Notes: a model not told the origin generated them from the sequence alone. A stretch of DNA of 64,000 nucleotides from Actinacidiphila glaucinigra (GCF_900188405.1 NZ_FZOF01000029.1:46342-110341); one strand, 5' to 3'. Numbered from the stretch's first letter, positions 51,975 through 60,934 are shown. A program made the numbers and translations.

Positions 51975-53330
51975 ATGCCGCACTACGATCTTGTGATCCT
52001 CGGGGCGGGGAGCGGCAACATGCTGTTCGGCGAGGAGTTCGCGCACCTGCGCTGCGCCATCGTCGAACCGGGCCGGTTCGGCGGTACCTGCCTGAACCGC
52101 GGCTGCATCCCCAGCAAGATGTTCGTCGTCGCCGCCGACGCGGCCGAGGAGGCCCGGGCGGCGGCACGGCTCGGGGTGCACGCCACCGTCGAACCCGTCG
52201 ACTGGAAGACCGTACGCGACCGGGTGTTCCGGCGCATCGACCCGCTCCACGACAGCGCGGTCGACTACCGCCGCGACAACGGCATCGACGTGTACTCCGA
52301 GGAGGCTCGCTTCGTCGCGCCGAAGGTTCTGCAGGTGGGTGCGGAGCGGATCACCGCCGACACCTTCGTCGTCTCGGTCGGCTCACGGCCCCTCGTGCCG
52401 GACATCCCCGGACTGGACTCCGTGCCGTTCCACACCTCCGACACCATCATGCGGATCGAGGACTCCCCCGCCTCCCTGGTCATCCTCGGCGGCGGTTTCA
52501 TCGCGGCCGAGTTCGGCCACGTCTTCAGCGCGTTCGGCTCGGACGTGACGATCATCCAGCGGGGGCCGCGCCTGCTGATGGCGGAGGACGAGCAGGTGTC
52601 CGAGCGTTTCACCGAGCTCGCGTCCCGGCGGCACCGCCTCCTCCTCGGCGCCACCGTCGCCGCCGTCGAGCGCCGCCCCGGCGGGGTCGAGGTGAGCATG
52701 ACCTGCGCCGACGGCGACCATGTCGTCCAGGCCGAGATGCTGCTGGTGTGCACCGGCCGCCGGCCCAACAGCGACCGGCTGGACGCGGCGGCCGGCGGTC
52801 TGGAACTCGACGGGCACGGCCACATCGTGACCGACAACTCCTACCGCACGTCCGTACCGGGGGTCTGGGCCCTCGGCGACGTCGTGAACCACTTCCAGCT
52901 CAAGCACATGGCCAACGCCGAGTCCCGCGTCGTACGGCACAACCTGCTCCACCCGGACGACCTGCGCACCCTGTCCAACAAGGTCGCTCCGCACGCGGTC
53001 TTCACCAGCCCGCAGATCGCGAGCGTCGGGCTGACGGAGCAGGAGGCGCGCCGCCGGGGCGTGGAGTACCTGGTGAGCGTCCGCGACTACGCGGACACCG
53101 CCTACGGATGGGCGCTGGAGGACACCACCGGTTTCGTGAAGGTCCTGGCGGACCCCCACGACCGGAGCATCCTGGGCGCGCACATCATCGGTCCCCAGGC
53201 CGCGACACTGATCCAGCCGCTGATCCAGGCCATGTCGCTGGGGCAGACGGCCGACCAGGTCGGCCGGGACGTGCTGTACATCCACCCCGCGCTCACCGAG
53301 GCCGTCGAGCAGGCACTGCTGGATCTGTAG
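51975..53330 (+). CDS. mtr: Mycothione reductase
   Basis: A 451-residue flavoprotein disulfide reductase that reduces mycothiol disulfide with NADPH, keeping the main actinobacterial thiol reduced. The FAD motif is LVILGAGSGNMLFGEEFA. The redox pair is in GGTCLNRGCIPSKMF and the NAD(P) motif is VILGGGFIAAEFGHVF. The C-terminal catalytic segment YIHPALTEAVEQALL has the His-Pro-x-x-x-Glu expected for the active-site base. Length and MANAESRVV (substrate loop) fit mycothione reductase rather than lipoamide dehydrogenase. The ATG follows GGAAGGTGGGCGGAG. Confidence 0.93.
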   Translation: MPHYDLVILGAGSGNMLFGEEFAHLRCAIVEPGRFGGTCLNRGCIPSKMFVVAADAAEEARAAARLGVHATVEPVDWKTVRDRVFRRIDPLHDSAVDYRRDNGIDVYSEEARFVAPKVLQVGAERITADTFVVSVGSRPLVPDIPGLDSVPFHTSDTIMRIEDSPASLVILGGGFIAAEFGHVFSAFGSDVTIIQRGPRLLMAEDEQVSERFTELASRRHRLLLGATVAAVERRPGGVEVSMTCADGDHVVQAEMLLVCTGRRPNSDRLDAAAGGLELDGHGHIVTDNSYRTSVPGVWALGDVVNHFQLKHMANAESRVVRHNLLHPDDLRTLSNKVAPHAVFTSPQIASVGLTEQEARRRGVEYLVSVRDYADTAYGWALEDTTGFVKVLADPHDRSILGAHIIGPQAATLIQPLIQAMSLGQTADQVGRDVLYIHPALTEAVEQALLDL

Positions 53331-53338
53331 TCCGGGGT

Positions 53339-53381
53339 ACGAGCGGGGCGGTCCCGCCTCGGGCGGGACCGCCCCGCTCGT
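53339..53381. terminator. Perfect 20-bp hairpin terminator
   Basis: A 20-bp perfect stem with a 3-base loop (TCG), arms 53339-53358 and 53362-53381, 8 bp after the mtr stop. It serves the convergent mtr and multicopper oxidase genes. Confidence 0.92.
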
Positions 53382-53400
53382 CACGAGGCAGTGCGGCGGG

Positions 53401-55359
53401 CTACATCTTCATGTGCTTCATGTCGTGCGCGTCCATCCCCCGGCCCATGTCCATCAGCATCCGGTGGATGTCGTGGACCGGCGACGGCATGACGACGAAG
53501 GGCCGCATCATGCCCTCGTCCTCGTGGTCGAGGAGGTGGCAGTGGTACATGACCTTGCCGGTCTGGTCGGCGAGCCGTCCCGCCACGGTGACCAGGGTGT
53601 TGGCGTTGACGGTGATGGTGTCCTTCCAGCCGGACTCCTCCGGGGCGACCGGGACGGGTGCGCCGAGGGTGATGGGCTTCCTGGTCTGCGCCGTGGCGAA
53701 GTCCAGCCCGGAGGCGTCGACGGCCCGCCGGTCGACGACCTGGAAGTTCATCAGGTGGATGTGCATCGGGTGGTAGATGGGCACGCCTTCGGGGGCGGCG
53801 CTGATGAAGTGCCACTTCTCCCAGGTGCCGGCGGCGGCGAAGAAGGTGGTGGTGTCCTCGAACATGGTGCCCGTGCGGCGCAGCGTCCGGGTGCCGCCGG
53901 GCATGTCGACGGTGACGATGCCGGCGCCGGGTGCCGTGCCGGACGGGACTTCCTCCATCTCCCAGATCTGGGGCATGGCTCCGGTCTTGTCGAAGCTCAG
54001 CAGGACGAAGCGCTCGGTGGCGTCCTTGGGCACATCGGTGAGGGTGAGCCTGCGAAACGACTTCGACAACGTTGTCGGCAGCGGGTGGAGCGCGCGGCGC
54101 TTCTTCTCTACGCGGAACTGCATGACCTCGGCGTGCGGGATCAGGAAGTCGGGCAGGTCGGCGCCGGGGGTCTGGCCCGGGATGGTGTTGACGAGCTTGA
54201 GCTTCCTCCCGGGGTGGGCCGCGAAGTCGATGACGACGTCCGCGCGTTCGGCGGGCGACAGCGAGAGCGCCTCGTCGATCGTCTGGGGCTTGCCGAGCAG
54301 GCCCATGTCGGTGCCGATGAGCTTCATGGCGCCGCGGACGACCTTGCCGGTCTCCTCGTCGACGACGACCAGGCGGTAGACGCGCGCGCCGGAGACGTTG
54401 ACCAGGCGGAAGCGGTAGGCGCGGGCCTGGACGTCCAGGTACGGCCACACCACGCCGTTGACCATGGTGAACGGGGCCAGGCTCGCCAGGGCGGGCGGGA
54501 TGGTGCCGGGCATCGGCATCGAGCCGGGGCCCAGGATCCGCTTGGCGAGGACCTGGCCGGTCAGCCGGCCCTGGGCGTCGGTGTCGAAGTTCACGTCCTG
54601 GATGGTCAGCGGGATCTCGTGCTCGCCGCGGGGCAGACCGAGCCGGTCCTCCTCCGCGTCGCGCACCAGGTAGTTGCCGACCAGGCCGGACTGGACGTTG
54701 AGCGAGGTCACCGCCATGGCGTGGTCGTGGTAGAAGAGGTGGGTCGCCGCCTGGTCGTTGGCGTACTCGCCCAACTGCCCGTTGCCGGAGGTGACTCCGA
54801 ACTCCGCGGCACCGTCGCTCAGGGCGTTCTGGTGACCGCCGTGCACATGGACGGTGGTCCATGCGGTGAGCCGCTCGACCTCGGGGCGCGGGGAAGCGCC
54901 CTCGGAGCCGGGACGGTTGTAGGGCAGCAGACCGGGGCCGGGGCCCTCCGCCTCCACCCACACCGCCTTGAGCGGCGTCCTGCCCTTGAGCTTGTTGTTC
55001 CAGGCGATGCGGACCCGCTCCCCGCTGCGGACCTCGAGGGTCGGGCCGGGGAAGTGGCCGGCGTAGGTCCACATCCGCGTGGCCGGCATCTGGGAGTGGA
55101 GCCGGACCCGGGACTCGACCATGTCGATCTCCGTGATCCCATGGCTCTTTGGGCGCAGCGTCGGCGGGACGCGCAGCGGGTCGCGGAAGGGCTTCAGCGT
55201 CGTGAACGTGGGCTCGTTCACGCCCTGCAGCGCGTCGGCGGCCTCCGCCGTGCCCTGGAAGACGCCGGTGGAGCCGAGGACTCCGGTGCCGGCCACGGCG
55301 ACGGCGGCGGCGGTGGCCCCGGCCATGCCGAGAACGGTCCGCCTGCTGGTCGTTGACAT
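53401..55359 (-). CDS. Multicopper oxidase, phenoxazinone synthase-like, Tat-exported
   Basis: A 652-residue multicopper oxidase, close in length to phenoxazinone synthase. The N-terminus STTSRRTVLGMAG is a twin-arginine signal. All four copper motifs are visible: TVHVHGGHQN, HLFYHDHAMA, HPMHIHLMNF and the type 1/type 3 motif MYHCHLLDHEDEGMM. It oxidises phenols, aminophenols or metal ions with O2 outside the cell. The ATG at 55359 has AGGA 9 bases upstream; an alternative ATG at 55371 has poor spacing. The C-terminus is Met/His-rich (MLMDMGRGMDAHDMKHMKM), suggesting copper binding. Confidence 0.92.
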   Translation of the reverse strand: MSTTSRRTVLGMAGATAAAVAVAGTGVLGSTGVFQGTAEAADALQGVNEPTFTTLKPFRDPLRVPPTLRPKSHGITEIDMVESRVRLHSQMPATRMWTYAGHFPGPTLEVRSGERVRIAWNNKLKGRTPLKAVWVEAEGPGPGLLPYNRPGSEGASPRPEVERLTAWTTVHVHGGHQNALSDGAAEFGVTSGNGQLGEYANDQAATHLFYHDHAMAVTSLNVQSGLVGNYLVRDAEEDRLGLPRGEHEIPLTIQDVNFDTDAQGRLTGQVLAKRILGPGSMPMPGTIPPALASLAPFTMVNGVVWPYLDVQARAYRFRLVNVSGARVYRLVVVDEETGKVVRGAMKLIGTDMGLLGKPQTIDEALSLSPAERADVVIDFAAHPGRKLKLVNTIPGQTPGADLPDFLIPHAEVMQFRVEKKRRALHPLPTTLSKSFRRLTLTDVPKDATERFVLLSFDKTGAMPQIWEMEEVPSGTAPGAGIVTVDMPGGTRTLRRTGTMFEDTTTFFAAAGTWEKWHFISAAPEGVPIYHPMHIHLMNFQVVDRRAVDASGLDFATAQTRKPITLGAPVPVAPEESGWKDTITVNANTLVTVAGRLADQTGKVMYHCHLLDHEDEGMMRPFVVMPSPVHDIHRMLMDMGRGMDAHDMKHMKM

Positions 55360-55712
55360 GTAGATGTTCATCCTGTTCTGGGTGGCACGAGTGCGGGAGG
55401 CCGGGCTTCGCGGGGACGCGCGCGCTCCCCTGGGTCCGGGGAGCGGCGGTCCGCGCGCCTCAGGGCGGCGATGCCGAGCGGACGGCCGGCGGCCTGAGGA
55501 GACTTCCGGTGCGGACGGATGCGGTCGGGCCTGTCGGCCGTCCGGCATTCCGCGTCGGGGCAGGCGCTTCGAGGCCTGCCGGCCGGTCCCGACAAGGGTG
55601 GTGTCGGTCCGGCGCTCCCGGTGCACGCGACCTCGTGGTGGGTTCGCCACCTCGGGTGCGGCACTCGTATCGGGGCGATCCCCCAGCGTGCGCCGAGCCC
55701 CCCGCATACTAT

Positions 55713-55759
55713 TTGCTCGGTCAAGCAATTAGAACATTCGGACACTTGTACGTGCAAGT
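55713..55759. promoter_or_regulatory. Two dyads in AT-rich region upstream of multicopper oxidase
   Basis: TTGCTCGGTCAAGCAA (55713-55728, 5-bp arms) and ACTTGTACGTGCAAGT (55744-55759, one mismatched pair) lie in a locally AT-rich stretch about 360-400 bp upstream of the oxidase. They resemble MarR-type operators and may mark a promoter with a long leader. Confidence 0.45.
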
Positions 55760-55822
55760 AGCTTGATTCCCCATCAAAACGAACGCGGCGGCCCCACCGA
55801 AGGGGGCACGCCGCGCCCTCCG

Positions 55823-55848
55823 TCCGGCATCCCCCGCCGGATGCCGGA
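55823..55848 (-). terminator. Hairpin terminator after NmrA-like gene
   Basis: TCCGGCATCC / GGATGCCGGA, a perfect 10-bp stem with a 6-base loop, 16 bp after the stop of the minus-strand reductase gene. A second imperfect hairpin GCGGCG...CGCCGC lies just beyond it. Confidence 0.8.
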
Positions 55849-55863
55849 GCGGCTCACACGGGC

Positions 55864-56769
55864 TCAGCCCAGGTAGAAGTCCCGGCGGGCGGCGACGAAC
55901 TGCCCGACGGTGCGCGCGGGCACGCCCGTCACGCGCTCGACATCCTGCGACGCCCGGTCGTAGCGGTTCTCCCGGTGCAGCCGGCCCATGGTGGCGATGT
56001 GCGCCTCCGCGTGCGGAGGCAGCCCGGCCCTGCCGAGCACCTCGGTCTCCCACCACTGCGGCGGCACGTCGACGTACCGCACCTCACGCCCCAGGGCCAG
56101 CGAGAACTCCTCCGCCATCTCGGTCATGTCGACCGTGCGCGGTCCCGTCAGCTCGTAGACCCGGCCGACGTGCGGGCCCGGGTCGCGCAGCACCGTGGCG
56201 ACGACCCGGGCCACGTCCTCCACGGCCACCGGCGAGGTGCGCCCGGTGCCGAACGGCAGCGCGATCGTGCCGTTCTCCCGGATGGACCGTGCGGCCAGCG
56301 CGGTGAACAGCGGGTTGTCCAGGAAGGAGGTCGGTCGGACGTGGACCACCGGCAGGCCCGACCAGTCCAGCACCTGCTCCGCCAGCCAGTGCAGCCGCTG
56401 CTGGTAGGACTCCCCCGCGCTGGTCGCGGTCATCTGCGACACCGTCATCTGCGACATGCCCACCAGCGCGTCCAGCCGCCCGTACTCGCGGGCGACGCTC
56501 GCGACCACGGTCGCCGCGACCAGGTGGTCCGGCGAGACGGGCATGGCGAAGTACATCCGCCGCGCGCCCTCCAGCGCCGCCGCCACGGTCTCGGGCCGGG
56601 TCAGGTCGCCGATGACCACCTCGGCGCCGAGCGCGCGCAGCGCGTCCGCCCGCTCATCGTCGCGGCGGACCATCGCGCGCACCGGTACGTCCCGCGCACG
56701 CAGGAGTTCGAGGACGGTACGGCCCACGCCGCCGACACCGGTGACGAGGACGAGATTGCCGGCAGCCAT
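55864..56769 (-). CDS. NmrA-like NAD(P)-binding reductase
   Basis: A 301-residue atypical short-chain dehydrogenase of the NmrA/quinone-reductase (QOR2-like) type. The dinucleotide motif is VLVTGVGGVGRTVLELL at residues 6-22, and ALVGMSQMTVSQMT, PVVHVRPTSFLDNPLF and VYELTGPRTVDMTEMAEEFS follow. No Tyr-Lys catalytic pair is evident, as in NmrA proteins that reduce quinones or sense redox state. The ATG follows AGGAGG. An 18-bp MarR-type dyad lies 105 bp upstream, linking it to the redox regulon. Confidence 0.88.
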   Translation of the reverse strand: MAAGNLVLVTGVGGVGRTVLELLRARDVPVRAMVRRDDERADALRALGAEVVIGDLTRPETVAAALEGARRMYFAMPVSPDHLVAATVVASVAREYGRLDALVGMSQMTVSQMTATSAGESYQQRLHWLAEQVLDWSGLPVVHVRPTSFLDNPLFTALAARSIRENGTIALPFGTGRTSPVAVEDVARVVATVLRDPGPHVGRVYELTGPRTVDMTEMAEEFSLALGREVRYVDVPPQWWETEVLGRAGLPPHAEAHIATMGRLHRENRYDRASQDVERVTGVPARTVGQFVAARRDFYLG

Positions 56770-56873
56770 CTGGGCGGCCTCCTTCTGGGTTGGCTGGTTT
56801 CGAGGTGACGGATGGGGCCCCGGGGGCCCGTGGCGCACGCGGCGCCGAGGGGCGGCGCCGCCATCCGATCAAT

Positions 56874-56891
56874 TACGAGCATATGCGCCTA
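56874..56891. promoter_or_regulatory. MarR-type dyad, site 2 (NmrA/phosphatase intergenic region)
   Basis: TACGAGCATATGCGCCTA matches the consensus TACGAGCATATGCTCGTA at 16 of 18 positions and sits in an AT-richer island between divergent genes (105 bp before the NmrA-like start and 122 bp before the phosphatase start). Confidence 0.6.
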
Positions 56892-57013
56892 TCTGCCCGG
56901 GCGGCAAGGCGGCCGCCTGCGGCGCGGGCCGCCTCCGTACCCGCGGGCGCCGTGTCCCGCCCAAGGGCGACCGGCCTCCCGCGCACCTATACTCGCGAAG
57001 AGGGAGCCGTTCG

Positions 57014-59257
57014 ATGACGAGCAACAGCGCGCTCGGAGAACACCGCCGCGAAGGCGGGCCCGCACGGACCGACGGCAGGGGTCTCGAGGAGGTCCTGCAC
57101 GGTGTTGTCCGTGAGGCCCTGTTCCGGATGGACGCCGTGTCCGCGGCGGTCTACCTGCTGAGCCGGGACGCCTCCGAGGTACGGGCGGCGATGATCGCCG
57201 GGAGCCCGCCCTCCTGCTTCACGATGCCCTGCCGGATGAGCATGGACATGCCTCGGGCCTCCACCCGCGCCGTCGCCACGGGCAAGGTGGCGGTCCTGCC
57301 CGATCCCGATCCGGCCGACGAGGACCAGACGTACGCGCTGCCGTATCCCTACGCGGCGCTGGCCGCCCCGGTCACCGCCGGAGGGCGCCGCTTCGGCGCG
57401 CTCACCGTGCTGCGCCTGGAGAGCCACGGCGGCTTCGGTCCCACCGACCGCAGGGTGCTGCAGGAGATCGCGGACGCACTGGCGACGGACCTCGCCGGGC
57501 TCGCACGCGCCGGCACCGCCGTCATGGCCGGCGCCACACCCGCCCTCGTGCCGGTGTTCCACTCGAGCATCCGCACCCCCGGCTGGGGAGTGCGCGGTGT
57601 CCCCGGCTCGGCCGGCGCCAGCCTGATGTACCCCTTGCGTCACTTCGCCGAGCGGCTCAACCAGACCACGACGGTGGACGACCTCATCGCGGCGGCCCGG
57701 GACTCCATCATGTCCCCGTTCGGCGCCCGGGCCCTGGTGCTCGCCTCGGTGGGTGCGGGGCGGCTGTGGGTGCTGGGGCACAGCGGACCGTCCTCCGAGA
57801 TGGTCCGCGCCCTGCACGGCACCCGGCTCGGTGCGCGCACTCCCGCCGTGGAGGCCGTCCGCGGGCACGCGCTCTTCCTGCCGGGGGGCCCGCCGCCGGA
57901 GGCGGGCTCCGGCGGGCAGGATGCCGGGCCGCCGGGCGAGGCCTACCTGCCGCTCGTCGTCGGGGGCAGGTCCGTCGCGGTGGCATCCGAGGTGCACCCG
58001 CACGTCGTCGGCGTGTGCTGCCTCGAGTTCGCGGGACCCCGCGAATTCCCGCCCGAGGAGCGGACGGTGCTCAGCATGATGGCCGGCATGCTGGGAGCGG
58101 CGGTGGAGCGCGTCGAACTGGGCACCAGGCAGCGCGAGGTCGCGGAGCACCTGCAGCGCAGGCTGCTTCCGTCCGGGCTCTCCGAGTTGCCGGGGCTCGC
58201 CACCACCGCGCGCTACCGGCCCGCCGTGACCACCGTCCAGGTGGGCGGCGACTGGTACGACGTGATCAAGGTGTCGGACGAGCGGATGGTGCTCGTCGTC
58301 GGCGACGTGGAGGGCCACGACCTGGACAGCGCCGCCGTCATGGGCCAGGCGCGCACGGCGCTGATCTCCTACGCCACCGAGGGCCACCGGCCCGCCGTGG
58401 TGATCGACCGGACGGGCAGGCTGCTCGCCGGACTCGGCACGGAGCAGCTCGTGACGTGCTGCGTGGTCGCCCTGGACACCGGCGACGGCACCGCCGAGGT
58501 GGCCCTCGCCGGCCATCCCGCGCCGCTCGTACGACGGCCCGACGGAGGCGTCGGCACCCTCGACGCGCCGGCGAACCTCCCCCTGGGCGTCACCGCCCGG
58601 CACGCCTACCAGAGTTGTGAGCACACGCTGTCGCCCGGATCCGTGCTGATGCTCTACTCCAACGGCCTGACCGATTCCGCCACCCGCGACCCCGGCACCT
58701 GCGCCGAGGACCTGCTCCGCGCCGGCGGCCGAGAGGCCGGGGCCGACCTGGAACGGCTGGCCGACCGTCTGGTCGCCGAGGTCTCCGGCGCACGGTGGCG
58801 CCGCGACGACGCCGTGCTGCTCCTGGCCCGCTACGAGGGCGCCGTGGGCAGGGGCGCACCGCGGACGGCGAGCCTGCACGTGCAGCGCCGCGATCTGCAC
58901 GGGGTCAAGGCGGCCCGCGCGTTCGTCGACCGGCAGTTGCGCTCGTGGGAGCTGACCGGCCTGTCGGAGACCCTGCAGCTGATCGCGTCCGAGATCGTGA
59001 CGAACGCCCTCGTCCACGCGGGCAGCGACGTCGACGTCAGGCTGCGGGCGTTCGAGGACCACGTGCGGCTGGAGGTGCGGGACTCCGACGGGAACCCGCC
59101 CGTCCCCTCGCCGCTGGCGCTGGACGCGGAGCGGAACGCCGAGGCCGAGCACGGCCGGGGCCTGCTCATCGTGGAGGCCCTGGCCGGGCAGTGGAACACC
59201 TCGCCCAACGGCCGCGGGAAGACCGTCTCGCTGGACCTGCCCATCCTGGAGGGCTGA
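57014..59257 (+). CDS. GAF-GAF-SpoIIE-HATPase signalling phosphatase
   Basis: A 747-residue cytoplasmic signalling protein. GAF-like domain 1 covers about 25-175 (VVREALFRMDAVSAAVYLLS) and GAF-like domain 2 about 215-375 (ASVGAGRLWVLGHSG, VVGVCCLEFAGPREF). The SpoIIE/PP2C phosphatase covers about 375-600 (LQRRLLPSGLSELPG, QVGGDWYDVIKV, LVVGDVEGHDLDSAAVMG) and an anti-sigma-type HATPase domain about 615-745 (IASEIVTNALVHAGSD, HGRGLLIVEALAGQW). Such proteins combine RsbU-like phosphatase with RsbW-like kinase and switch partner anti-sigma-antagonists. No partner is adjacent. The ATG follows AGGGAG. Confidence 0.92.
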   Translation: MTSNSALGEHRREGGPARTDGRGLEEVLHGVVREALFRMDAVSAAVYLLSRDASEVRAAMIAGSPPSCFTMPCRMSMDMPRASTRAVATGKVAVLPDPDPADEDQTYALPYPYAALAAPVTAGGRRFGALTVLRLESHGGFGPTDRRVLQEIADALATDLAGLARAGTAVMAGATPALVPVFHSSIRTPGWGVRGVPGSAGASLMYPLRHFAERLNQTTTVDDLIAAARDSIMSPFGARALVLASVGAGRLWVLGHSGPSSEMVRALHGTRLGARTPAVEAVRGHALFLPGGPPPEAGSGGQDAGPPGEAYLPLVVGGRSVAVASEVHPHVVGVCCLEFAGPREFPPEERTVLSMMAGMLGAAVERVELGTRQREVAEHLQRRLLPSGLSELPGLATTARYRPAVTTVQVGGDWYDVIKVSDERMVLVVGDVEGHDLDSAAVMGQARTALISYATEGHRPAVVIDRTGRLLAGLGTEQLVTCCVVALDTGDGTAEVALAGHPAPLVRRPDGGVGTLDAPANLPLGVTARHAYQSCEHTLSPGSVLMLYSNGLTDSATRDPGTCAEDLLRAGGREAGADLERLADRLVAEVSGARWRRDDAVLLLARYEGAVGRGAPRTASLHVQRRDLHGVKAARAFVDRQLRSWELTGLSETLQLIASEIVTNALVHAGSDVDVRLRAFEDHVRLEVRDSDGNPPVPSPLALDAERNAEAEHGRGLLIVEALAGQWNTSPNGRGKTVSLDLPILEG

Positions 59258-59295
59258 CGACTGACGGGTCCGGCCAGGAGCGGGCGGGCCGGCCG

Positions 59296-59676
59296 TCAGC
59301 GCGGACGGTCGTGGTCGTGGTGGTCGCCGTGATCACCGTGGTCGCCGTGGTCGTGGCCCGCGGGGCGGGCGGCCAGGGACCGGGCGCGCGTGGTGACCTC
59401 GTCCGCCCGGATCACGTCCTGTTCGGTGAGCACGTCCTCCAGGGCGGCCAGCCAGAGCCGGTAGTAGTCCCAGGGCTCGTTCGCGGCCCGCCCGTCCTCC
59501 CAGGCCCGGATCCGGGCGATCAGCGCGGCCTGGAACCGCGGCCAGGCGAAGGCCCCCGCCTCGTGCAGGCCCACGGCCATGCCGAAGGCGCGGCTCTCCC
59601 ACGGCTCGGCGAAGACCAGCTCGCCGTTGGAACGGGGCGGGGCGGCCGGTCCGTCGACGTCCAGGGGCGCGGTCAC
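59296..59676 (-). CDS. Nitrile hydratase activator with His-rich tail
   Basis: A 126-residue accessory protein of cobalt-type nitrile hydratase (p14K/NhlE-like, itself related to the beta subunit N-terminus). ELVFAEPWESRAFGMAVGLH and LTEQDVIRADEVTTRARSLA closely parallel the beta subunit of this operon. Such proteins carry out cobalt insertion by exchanging the alpha subunit. This one ends in a run of His-Asp-Gly repeats (GHDHGDHGDHGDHHDHDRPR, with eight His), which could hold cobalt like a built-in chaperone. The GTG overlaps the alpha stop by 4 bp. Confidence 0.88.
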   Translation of the reverse strand: MTAPLDVDGPAAPPRSNGELVFAEPWESRAFGMAVGLHEAGAFAWPRFQAALIARIRAWEDGRAANEPWDYYRLWLAALEDVLTEQDVIRADEVTTRARSLAARPAGHDHGDHGDHGDHHDHDRPR

Positions 59677-60272
59677 GGCGCCGTCACCTTCGCCACGCCG
59701 ACCATGGCGTCCCGGGTCACCAGCGGCACGAGTTCCTCCTCGGTCAAGTGCTCCGTTCCGGCAGGGCGTTCGGGCAGCACCAGCCAGCGCACCTCGCTGG
59801 TGGAATCGCGGACGGTGATCCGTACGCCGTCGGCGAGGTCGAGTCCCATCTCGGAGAGCACCGCGCGCGGCTCCCGCACCACGCGCGAGCGGTAGGCGGG
59901 GTCCTTGTACCAGCTCGGCGGGAGGCCGAGCACCGGCCACGGGTAGCAGGAACACAGGGTGCAGACCACCACGTTGTGGGTGGTGGGGGTGTTCTCCACG
60001 ACGACGATGTGCTCGCCCTGGGGGCCGGTGAAGCCCAGTTCCGCGATGGCCGCGGTGCCGTCCTGGAGCAGCCGGCTCTTGTACTGCGGGTCGGTCCACG
60101 CCCTGGCGACGACCTTGGCTCCGTTGAGCGGGCCCACCTGGGTCTCGTAGGTGGCGATGATCGCGTCCATCGCCGCCGGGTCGATCAGGCCGCGCTCGGT
60201 GAGCAGTTGCTCGAGCGCCTCGGTGCGCAGGGCCGGGGCGAGGCGGTCGTCGGGACCGCTGGTGGGGGTCAT
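59673..60272 (-). CDS. nthA: Nitrile hydratase alpha subunit, cobalt type
   Basis: A 199-residue alpha subunit. The metal-claw motif VCTLCSCYPWP has Cys104, Cys107, Ser108 and Cys109. Thr at 105 is the signature of the non-corrin cobalt enzyme (iron enzymes have Ser). VVARAWTDPQYKSRLLQDGT, and LGLPPSWYKDPAYRSRVV after the metal site, are conserved. The enzyme hydrates nitriles to amides. The order beta-alpha-activator also fits cobalt-type operons. It overlaps both neighbours by 4 bp. No amidase gene is in the window. Thiocyanate hydrolase is an alternative but would need a third subunit. Confidence 0.93.
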   Translation of the reverse strand: MTPTSGPDDRLAPALRTEALEQLLTERGLIDPAAMDAIIATYETQVGPLNGAKVVARAWTDPQYKSRLLQDGTAAIAELGFTGPQGEHIVVVENTPTTHNVVVCTLCSCYPWPVLGLPPSWYKDPAYRSRVVREPRAVLSEMGLDLADGVRITVRDSTSEVRWLVLPERPAGTEHLTEEELVPLVTRDAMVGVAKVTAP

Positions 60273-60934
60273 GAGGGGGTCTCCAGGTAGCTCTCGAACA
60301 GCTCGGCGGTGACGGAGAAGGGTTCGGTGCCGGGGCCCCACAGTTCGCGGGAGTCGAACCGGACCGAGTAGACGTGCTGCGGGTTCTCGCCCAGGAAGTG
60401 CGCGTTGGTGTCGGGCAGCAGCGCGGAGGGCTGCACGAGCTCCACGACGCCGCTGCGTCCGCGCAGGTAGCCCGGCAGCCGCGTGTGCCCGGGTGGGGAC
60501 ATGTCCCTCGCCCGGACCCGCTCGCCGACGGCGAAGGCCGCGGGGGTGTCGACGGTGCGGAGCGAGCCCGGGGCGGTGGGGGCGTAGTCGGGGCGGACCG
60601 GTTCGGGCGCCGGGGGCTCCGCGGCGTGCTCGCCGCGCAGGTTGCGGGCACGGGTCTCGACGGCGGTGGGAGCGAGGACGGCGGTCTCGGTGAGCACCAG
60701 CTCCGCGGCGTTCAGCCACCGGCCGAAGTAGCCCTCGTCCAGGTAGGCGGCCCGGTCCAGGCGTTCCGTGGCGTGCCGGAACGCGTCCACGTTGTAGCCG
60801 GACACCCGGATGGAGAGGAGCGCGAGCGCGAACGCCCGCGCCTGCCAGGGCTCCGCGAAGACCGGTTCGCCGGGTCGCGGCGGCCGGACGGGGCCCCATC
60901 CCTCGGTGCCCCCCATGTCGGCGATGCCCTCCAT
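60269..60934 (-). CDS. nthB: Nitrile hydratase beta subunit
   Basis: A 221-residue beta subunit. MEGIADMGGTEGWGPV is the conserved N-terminus (the Asp-Met-Gly-Gly). EPVFAEPWQARAFALAL and YLDEGYFGRWLNAAELVL lie in the helical part. FAVGERVRARDMSPPGHTRL, then PGYLRGRSGVVELVQ, HFLGENPQHVYSVRFDSREL and WG form the C-terminal SH3-like barrel, which supplies arginines to the metal claw. The ATG at 60934 follows AAAGGG. It is the first gene of the operon and overlaps alpha by 4 bp. Confidence 0.93.
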   Translation of the reverse strand: MEGIADMGGTEGWGPVRPPRPGEPVFAEPWQARAFALALLSIRVSGYNVDAFRHATERLDRAAYLDEGYFGRWLNAAELVLTETAVLAPTAVETRARNLRGEHAAEPPAPEPVRPDYAPTAPGSLRTVDTPAAFAVGERVRARDMSPPGHTRLPGYLRGRSGVVELVQPSALLPDTNAHFLGENPQHVYSVRFDSRELWGPGTEPFSVTAELFESYLETPS

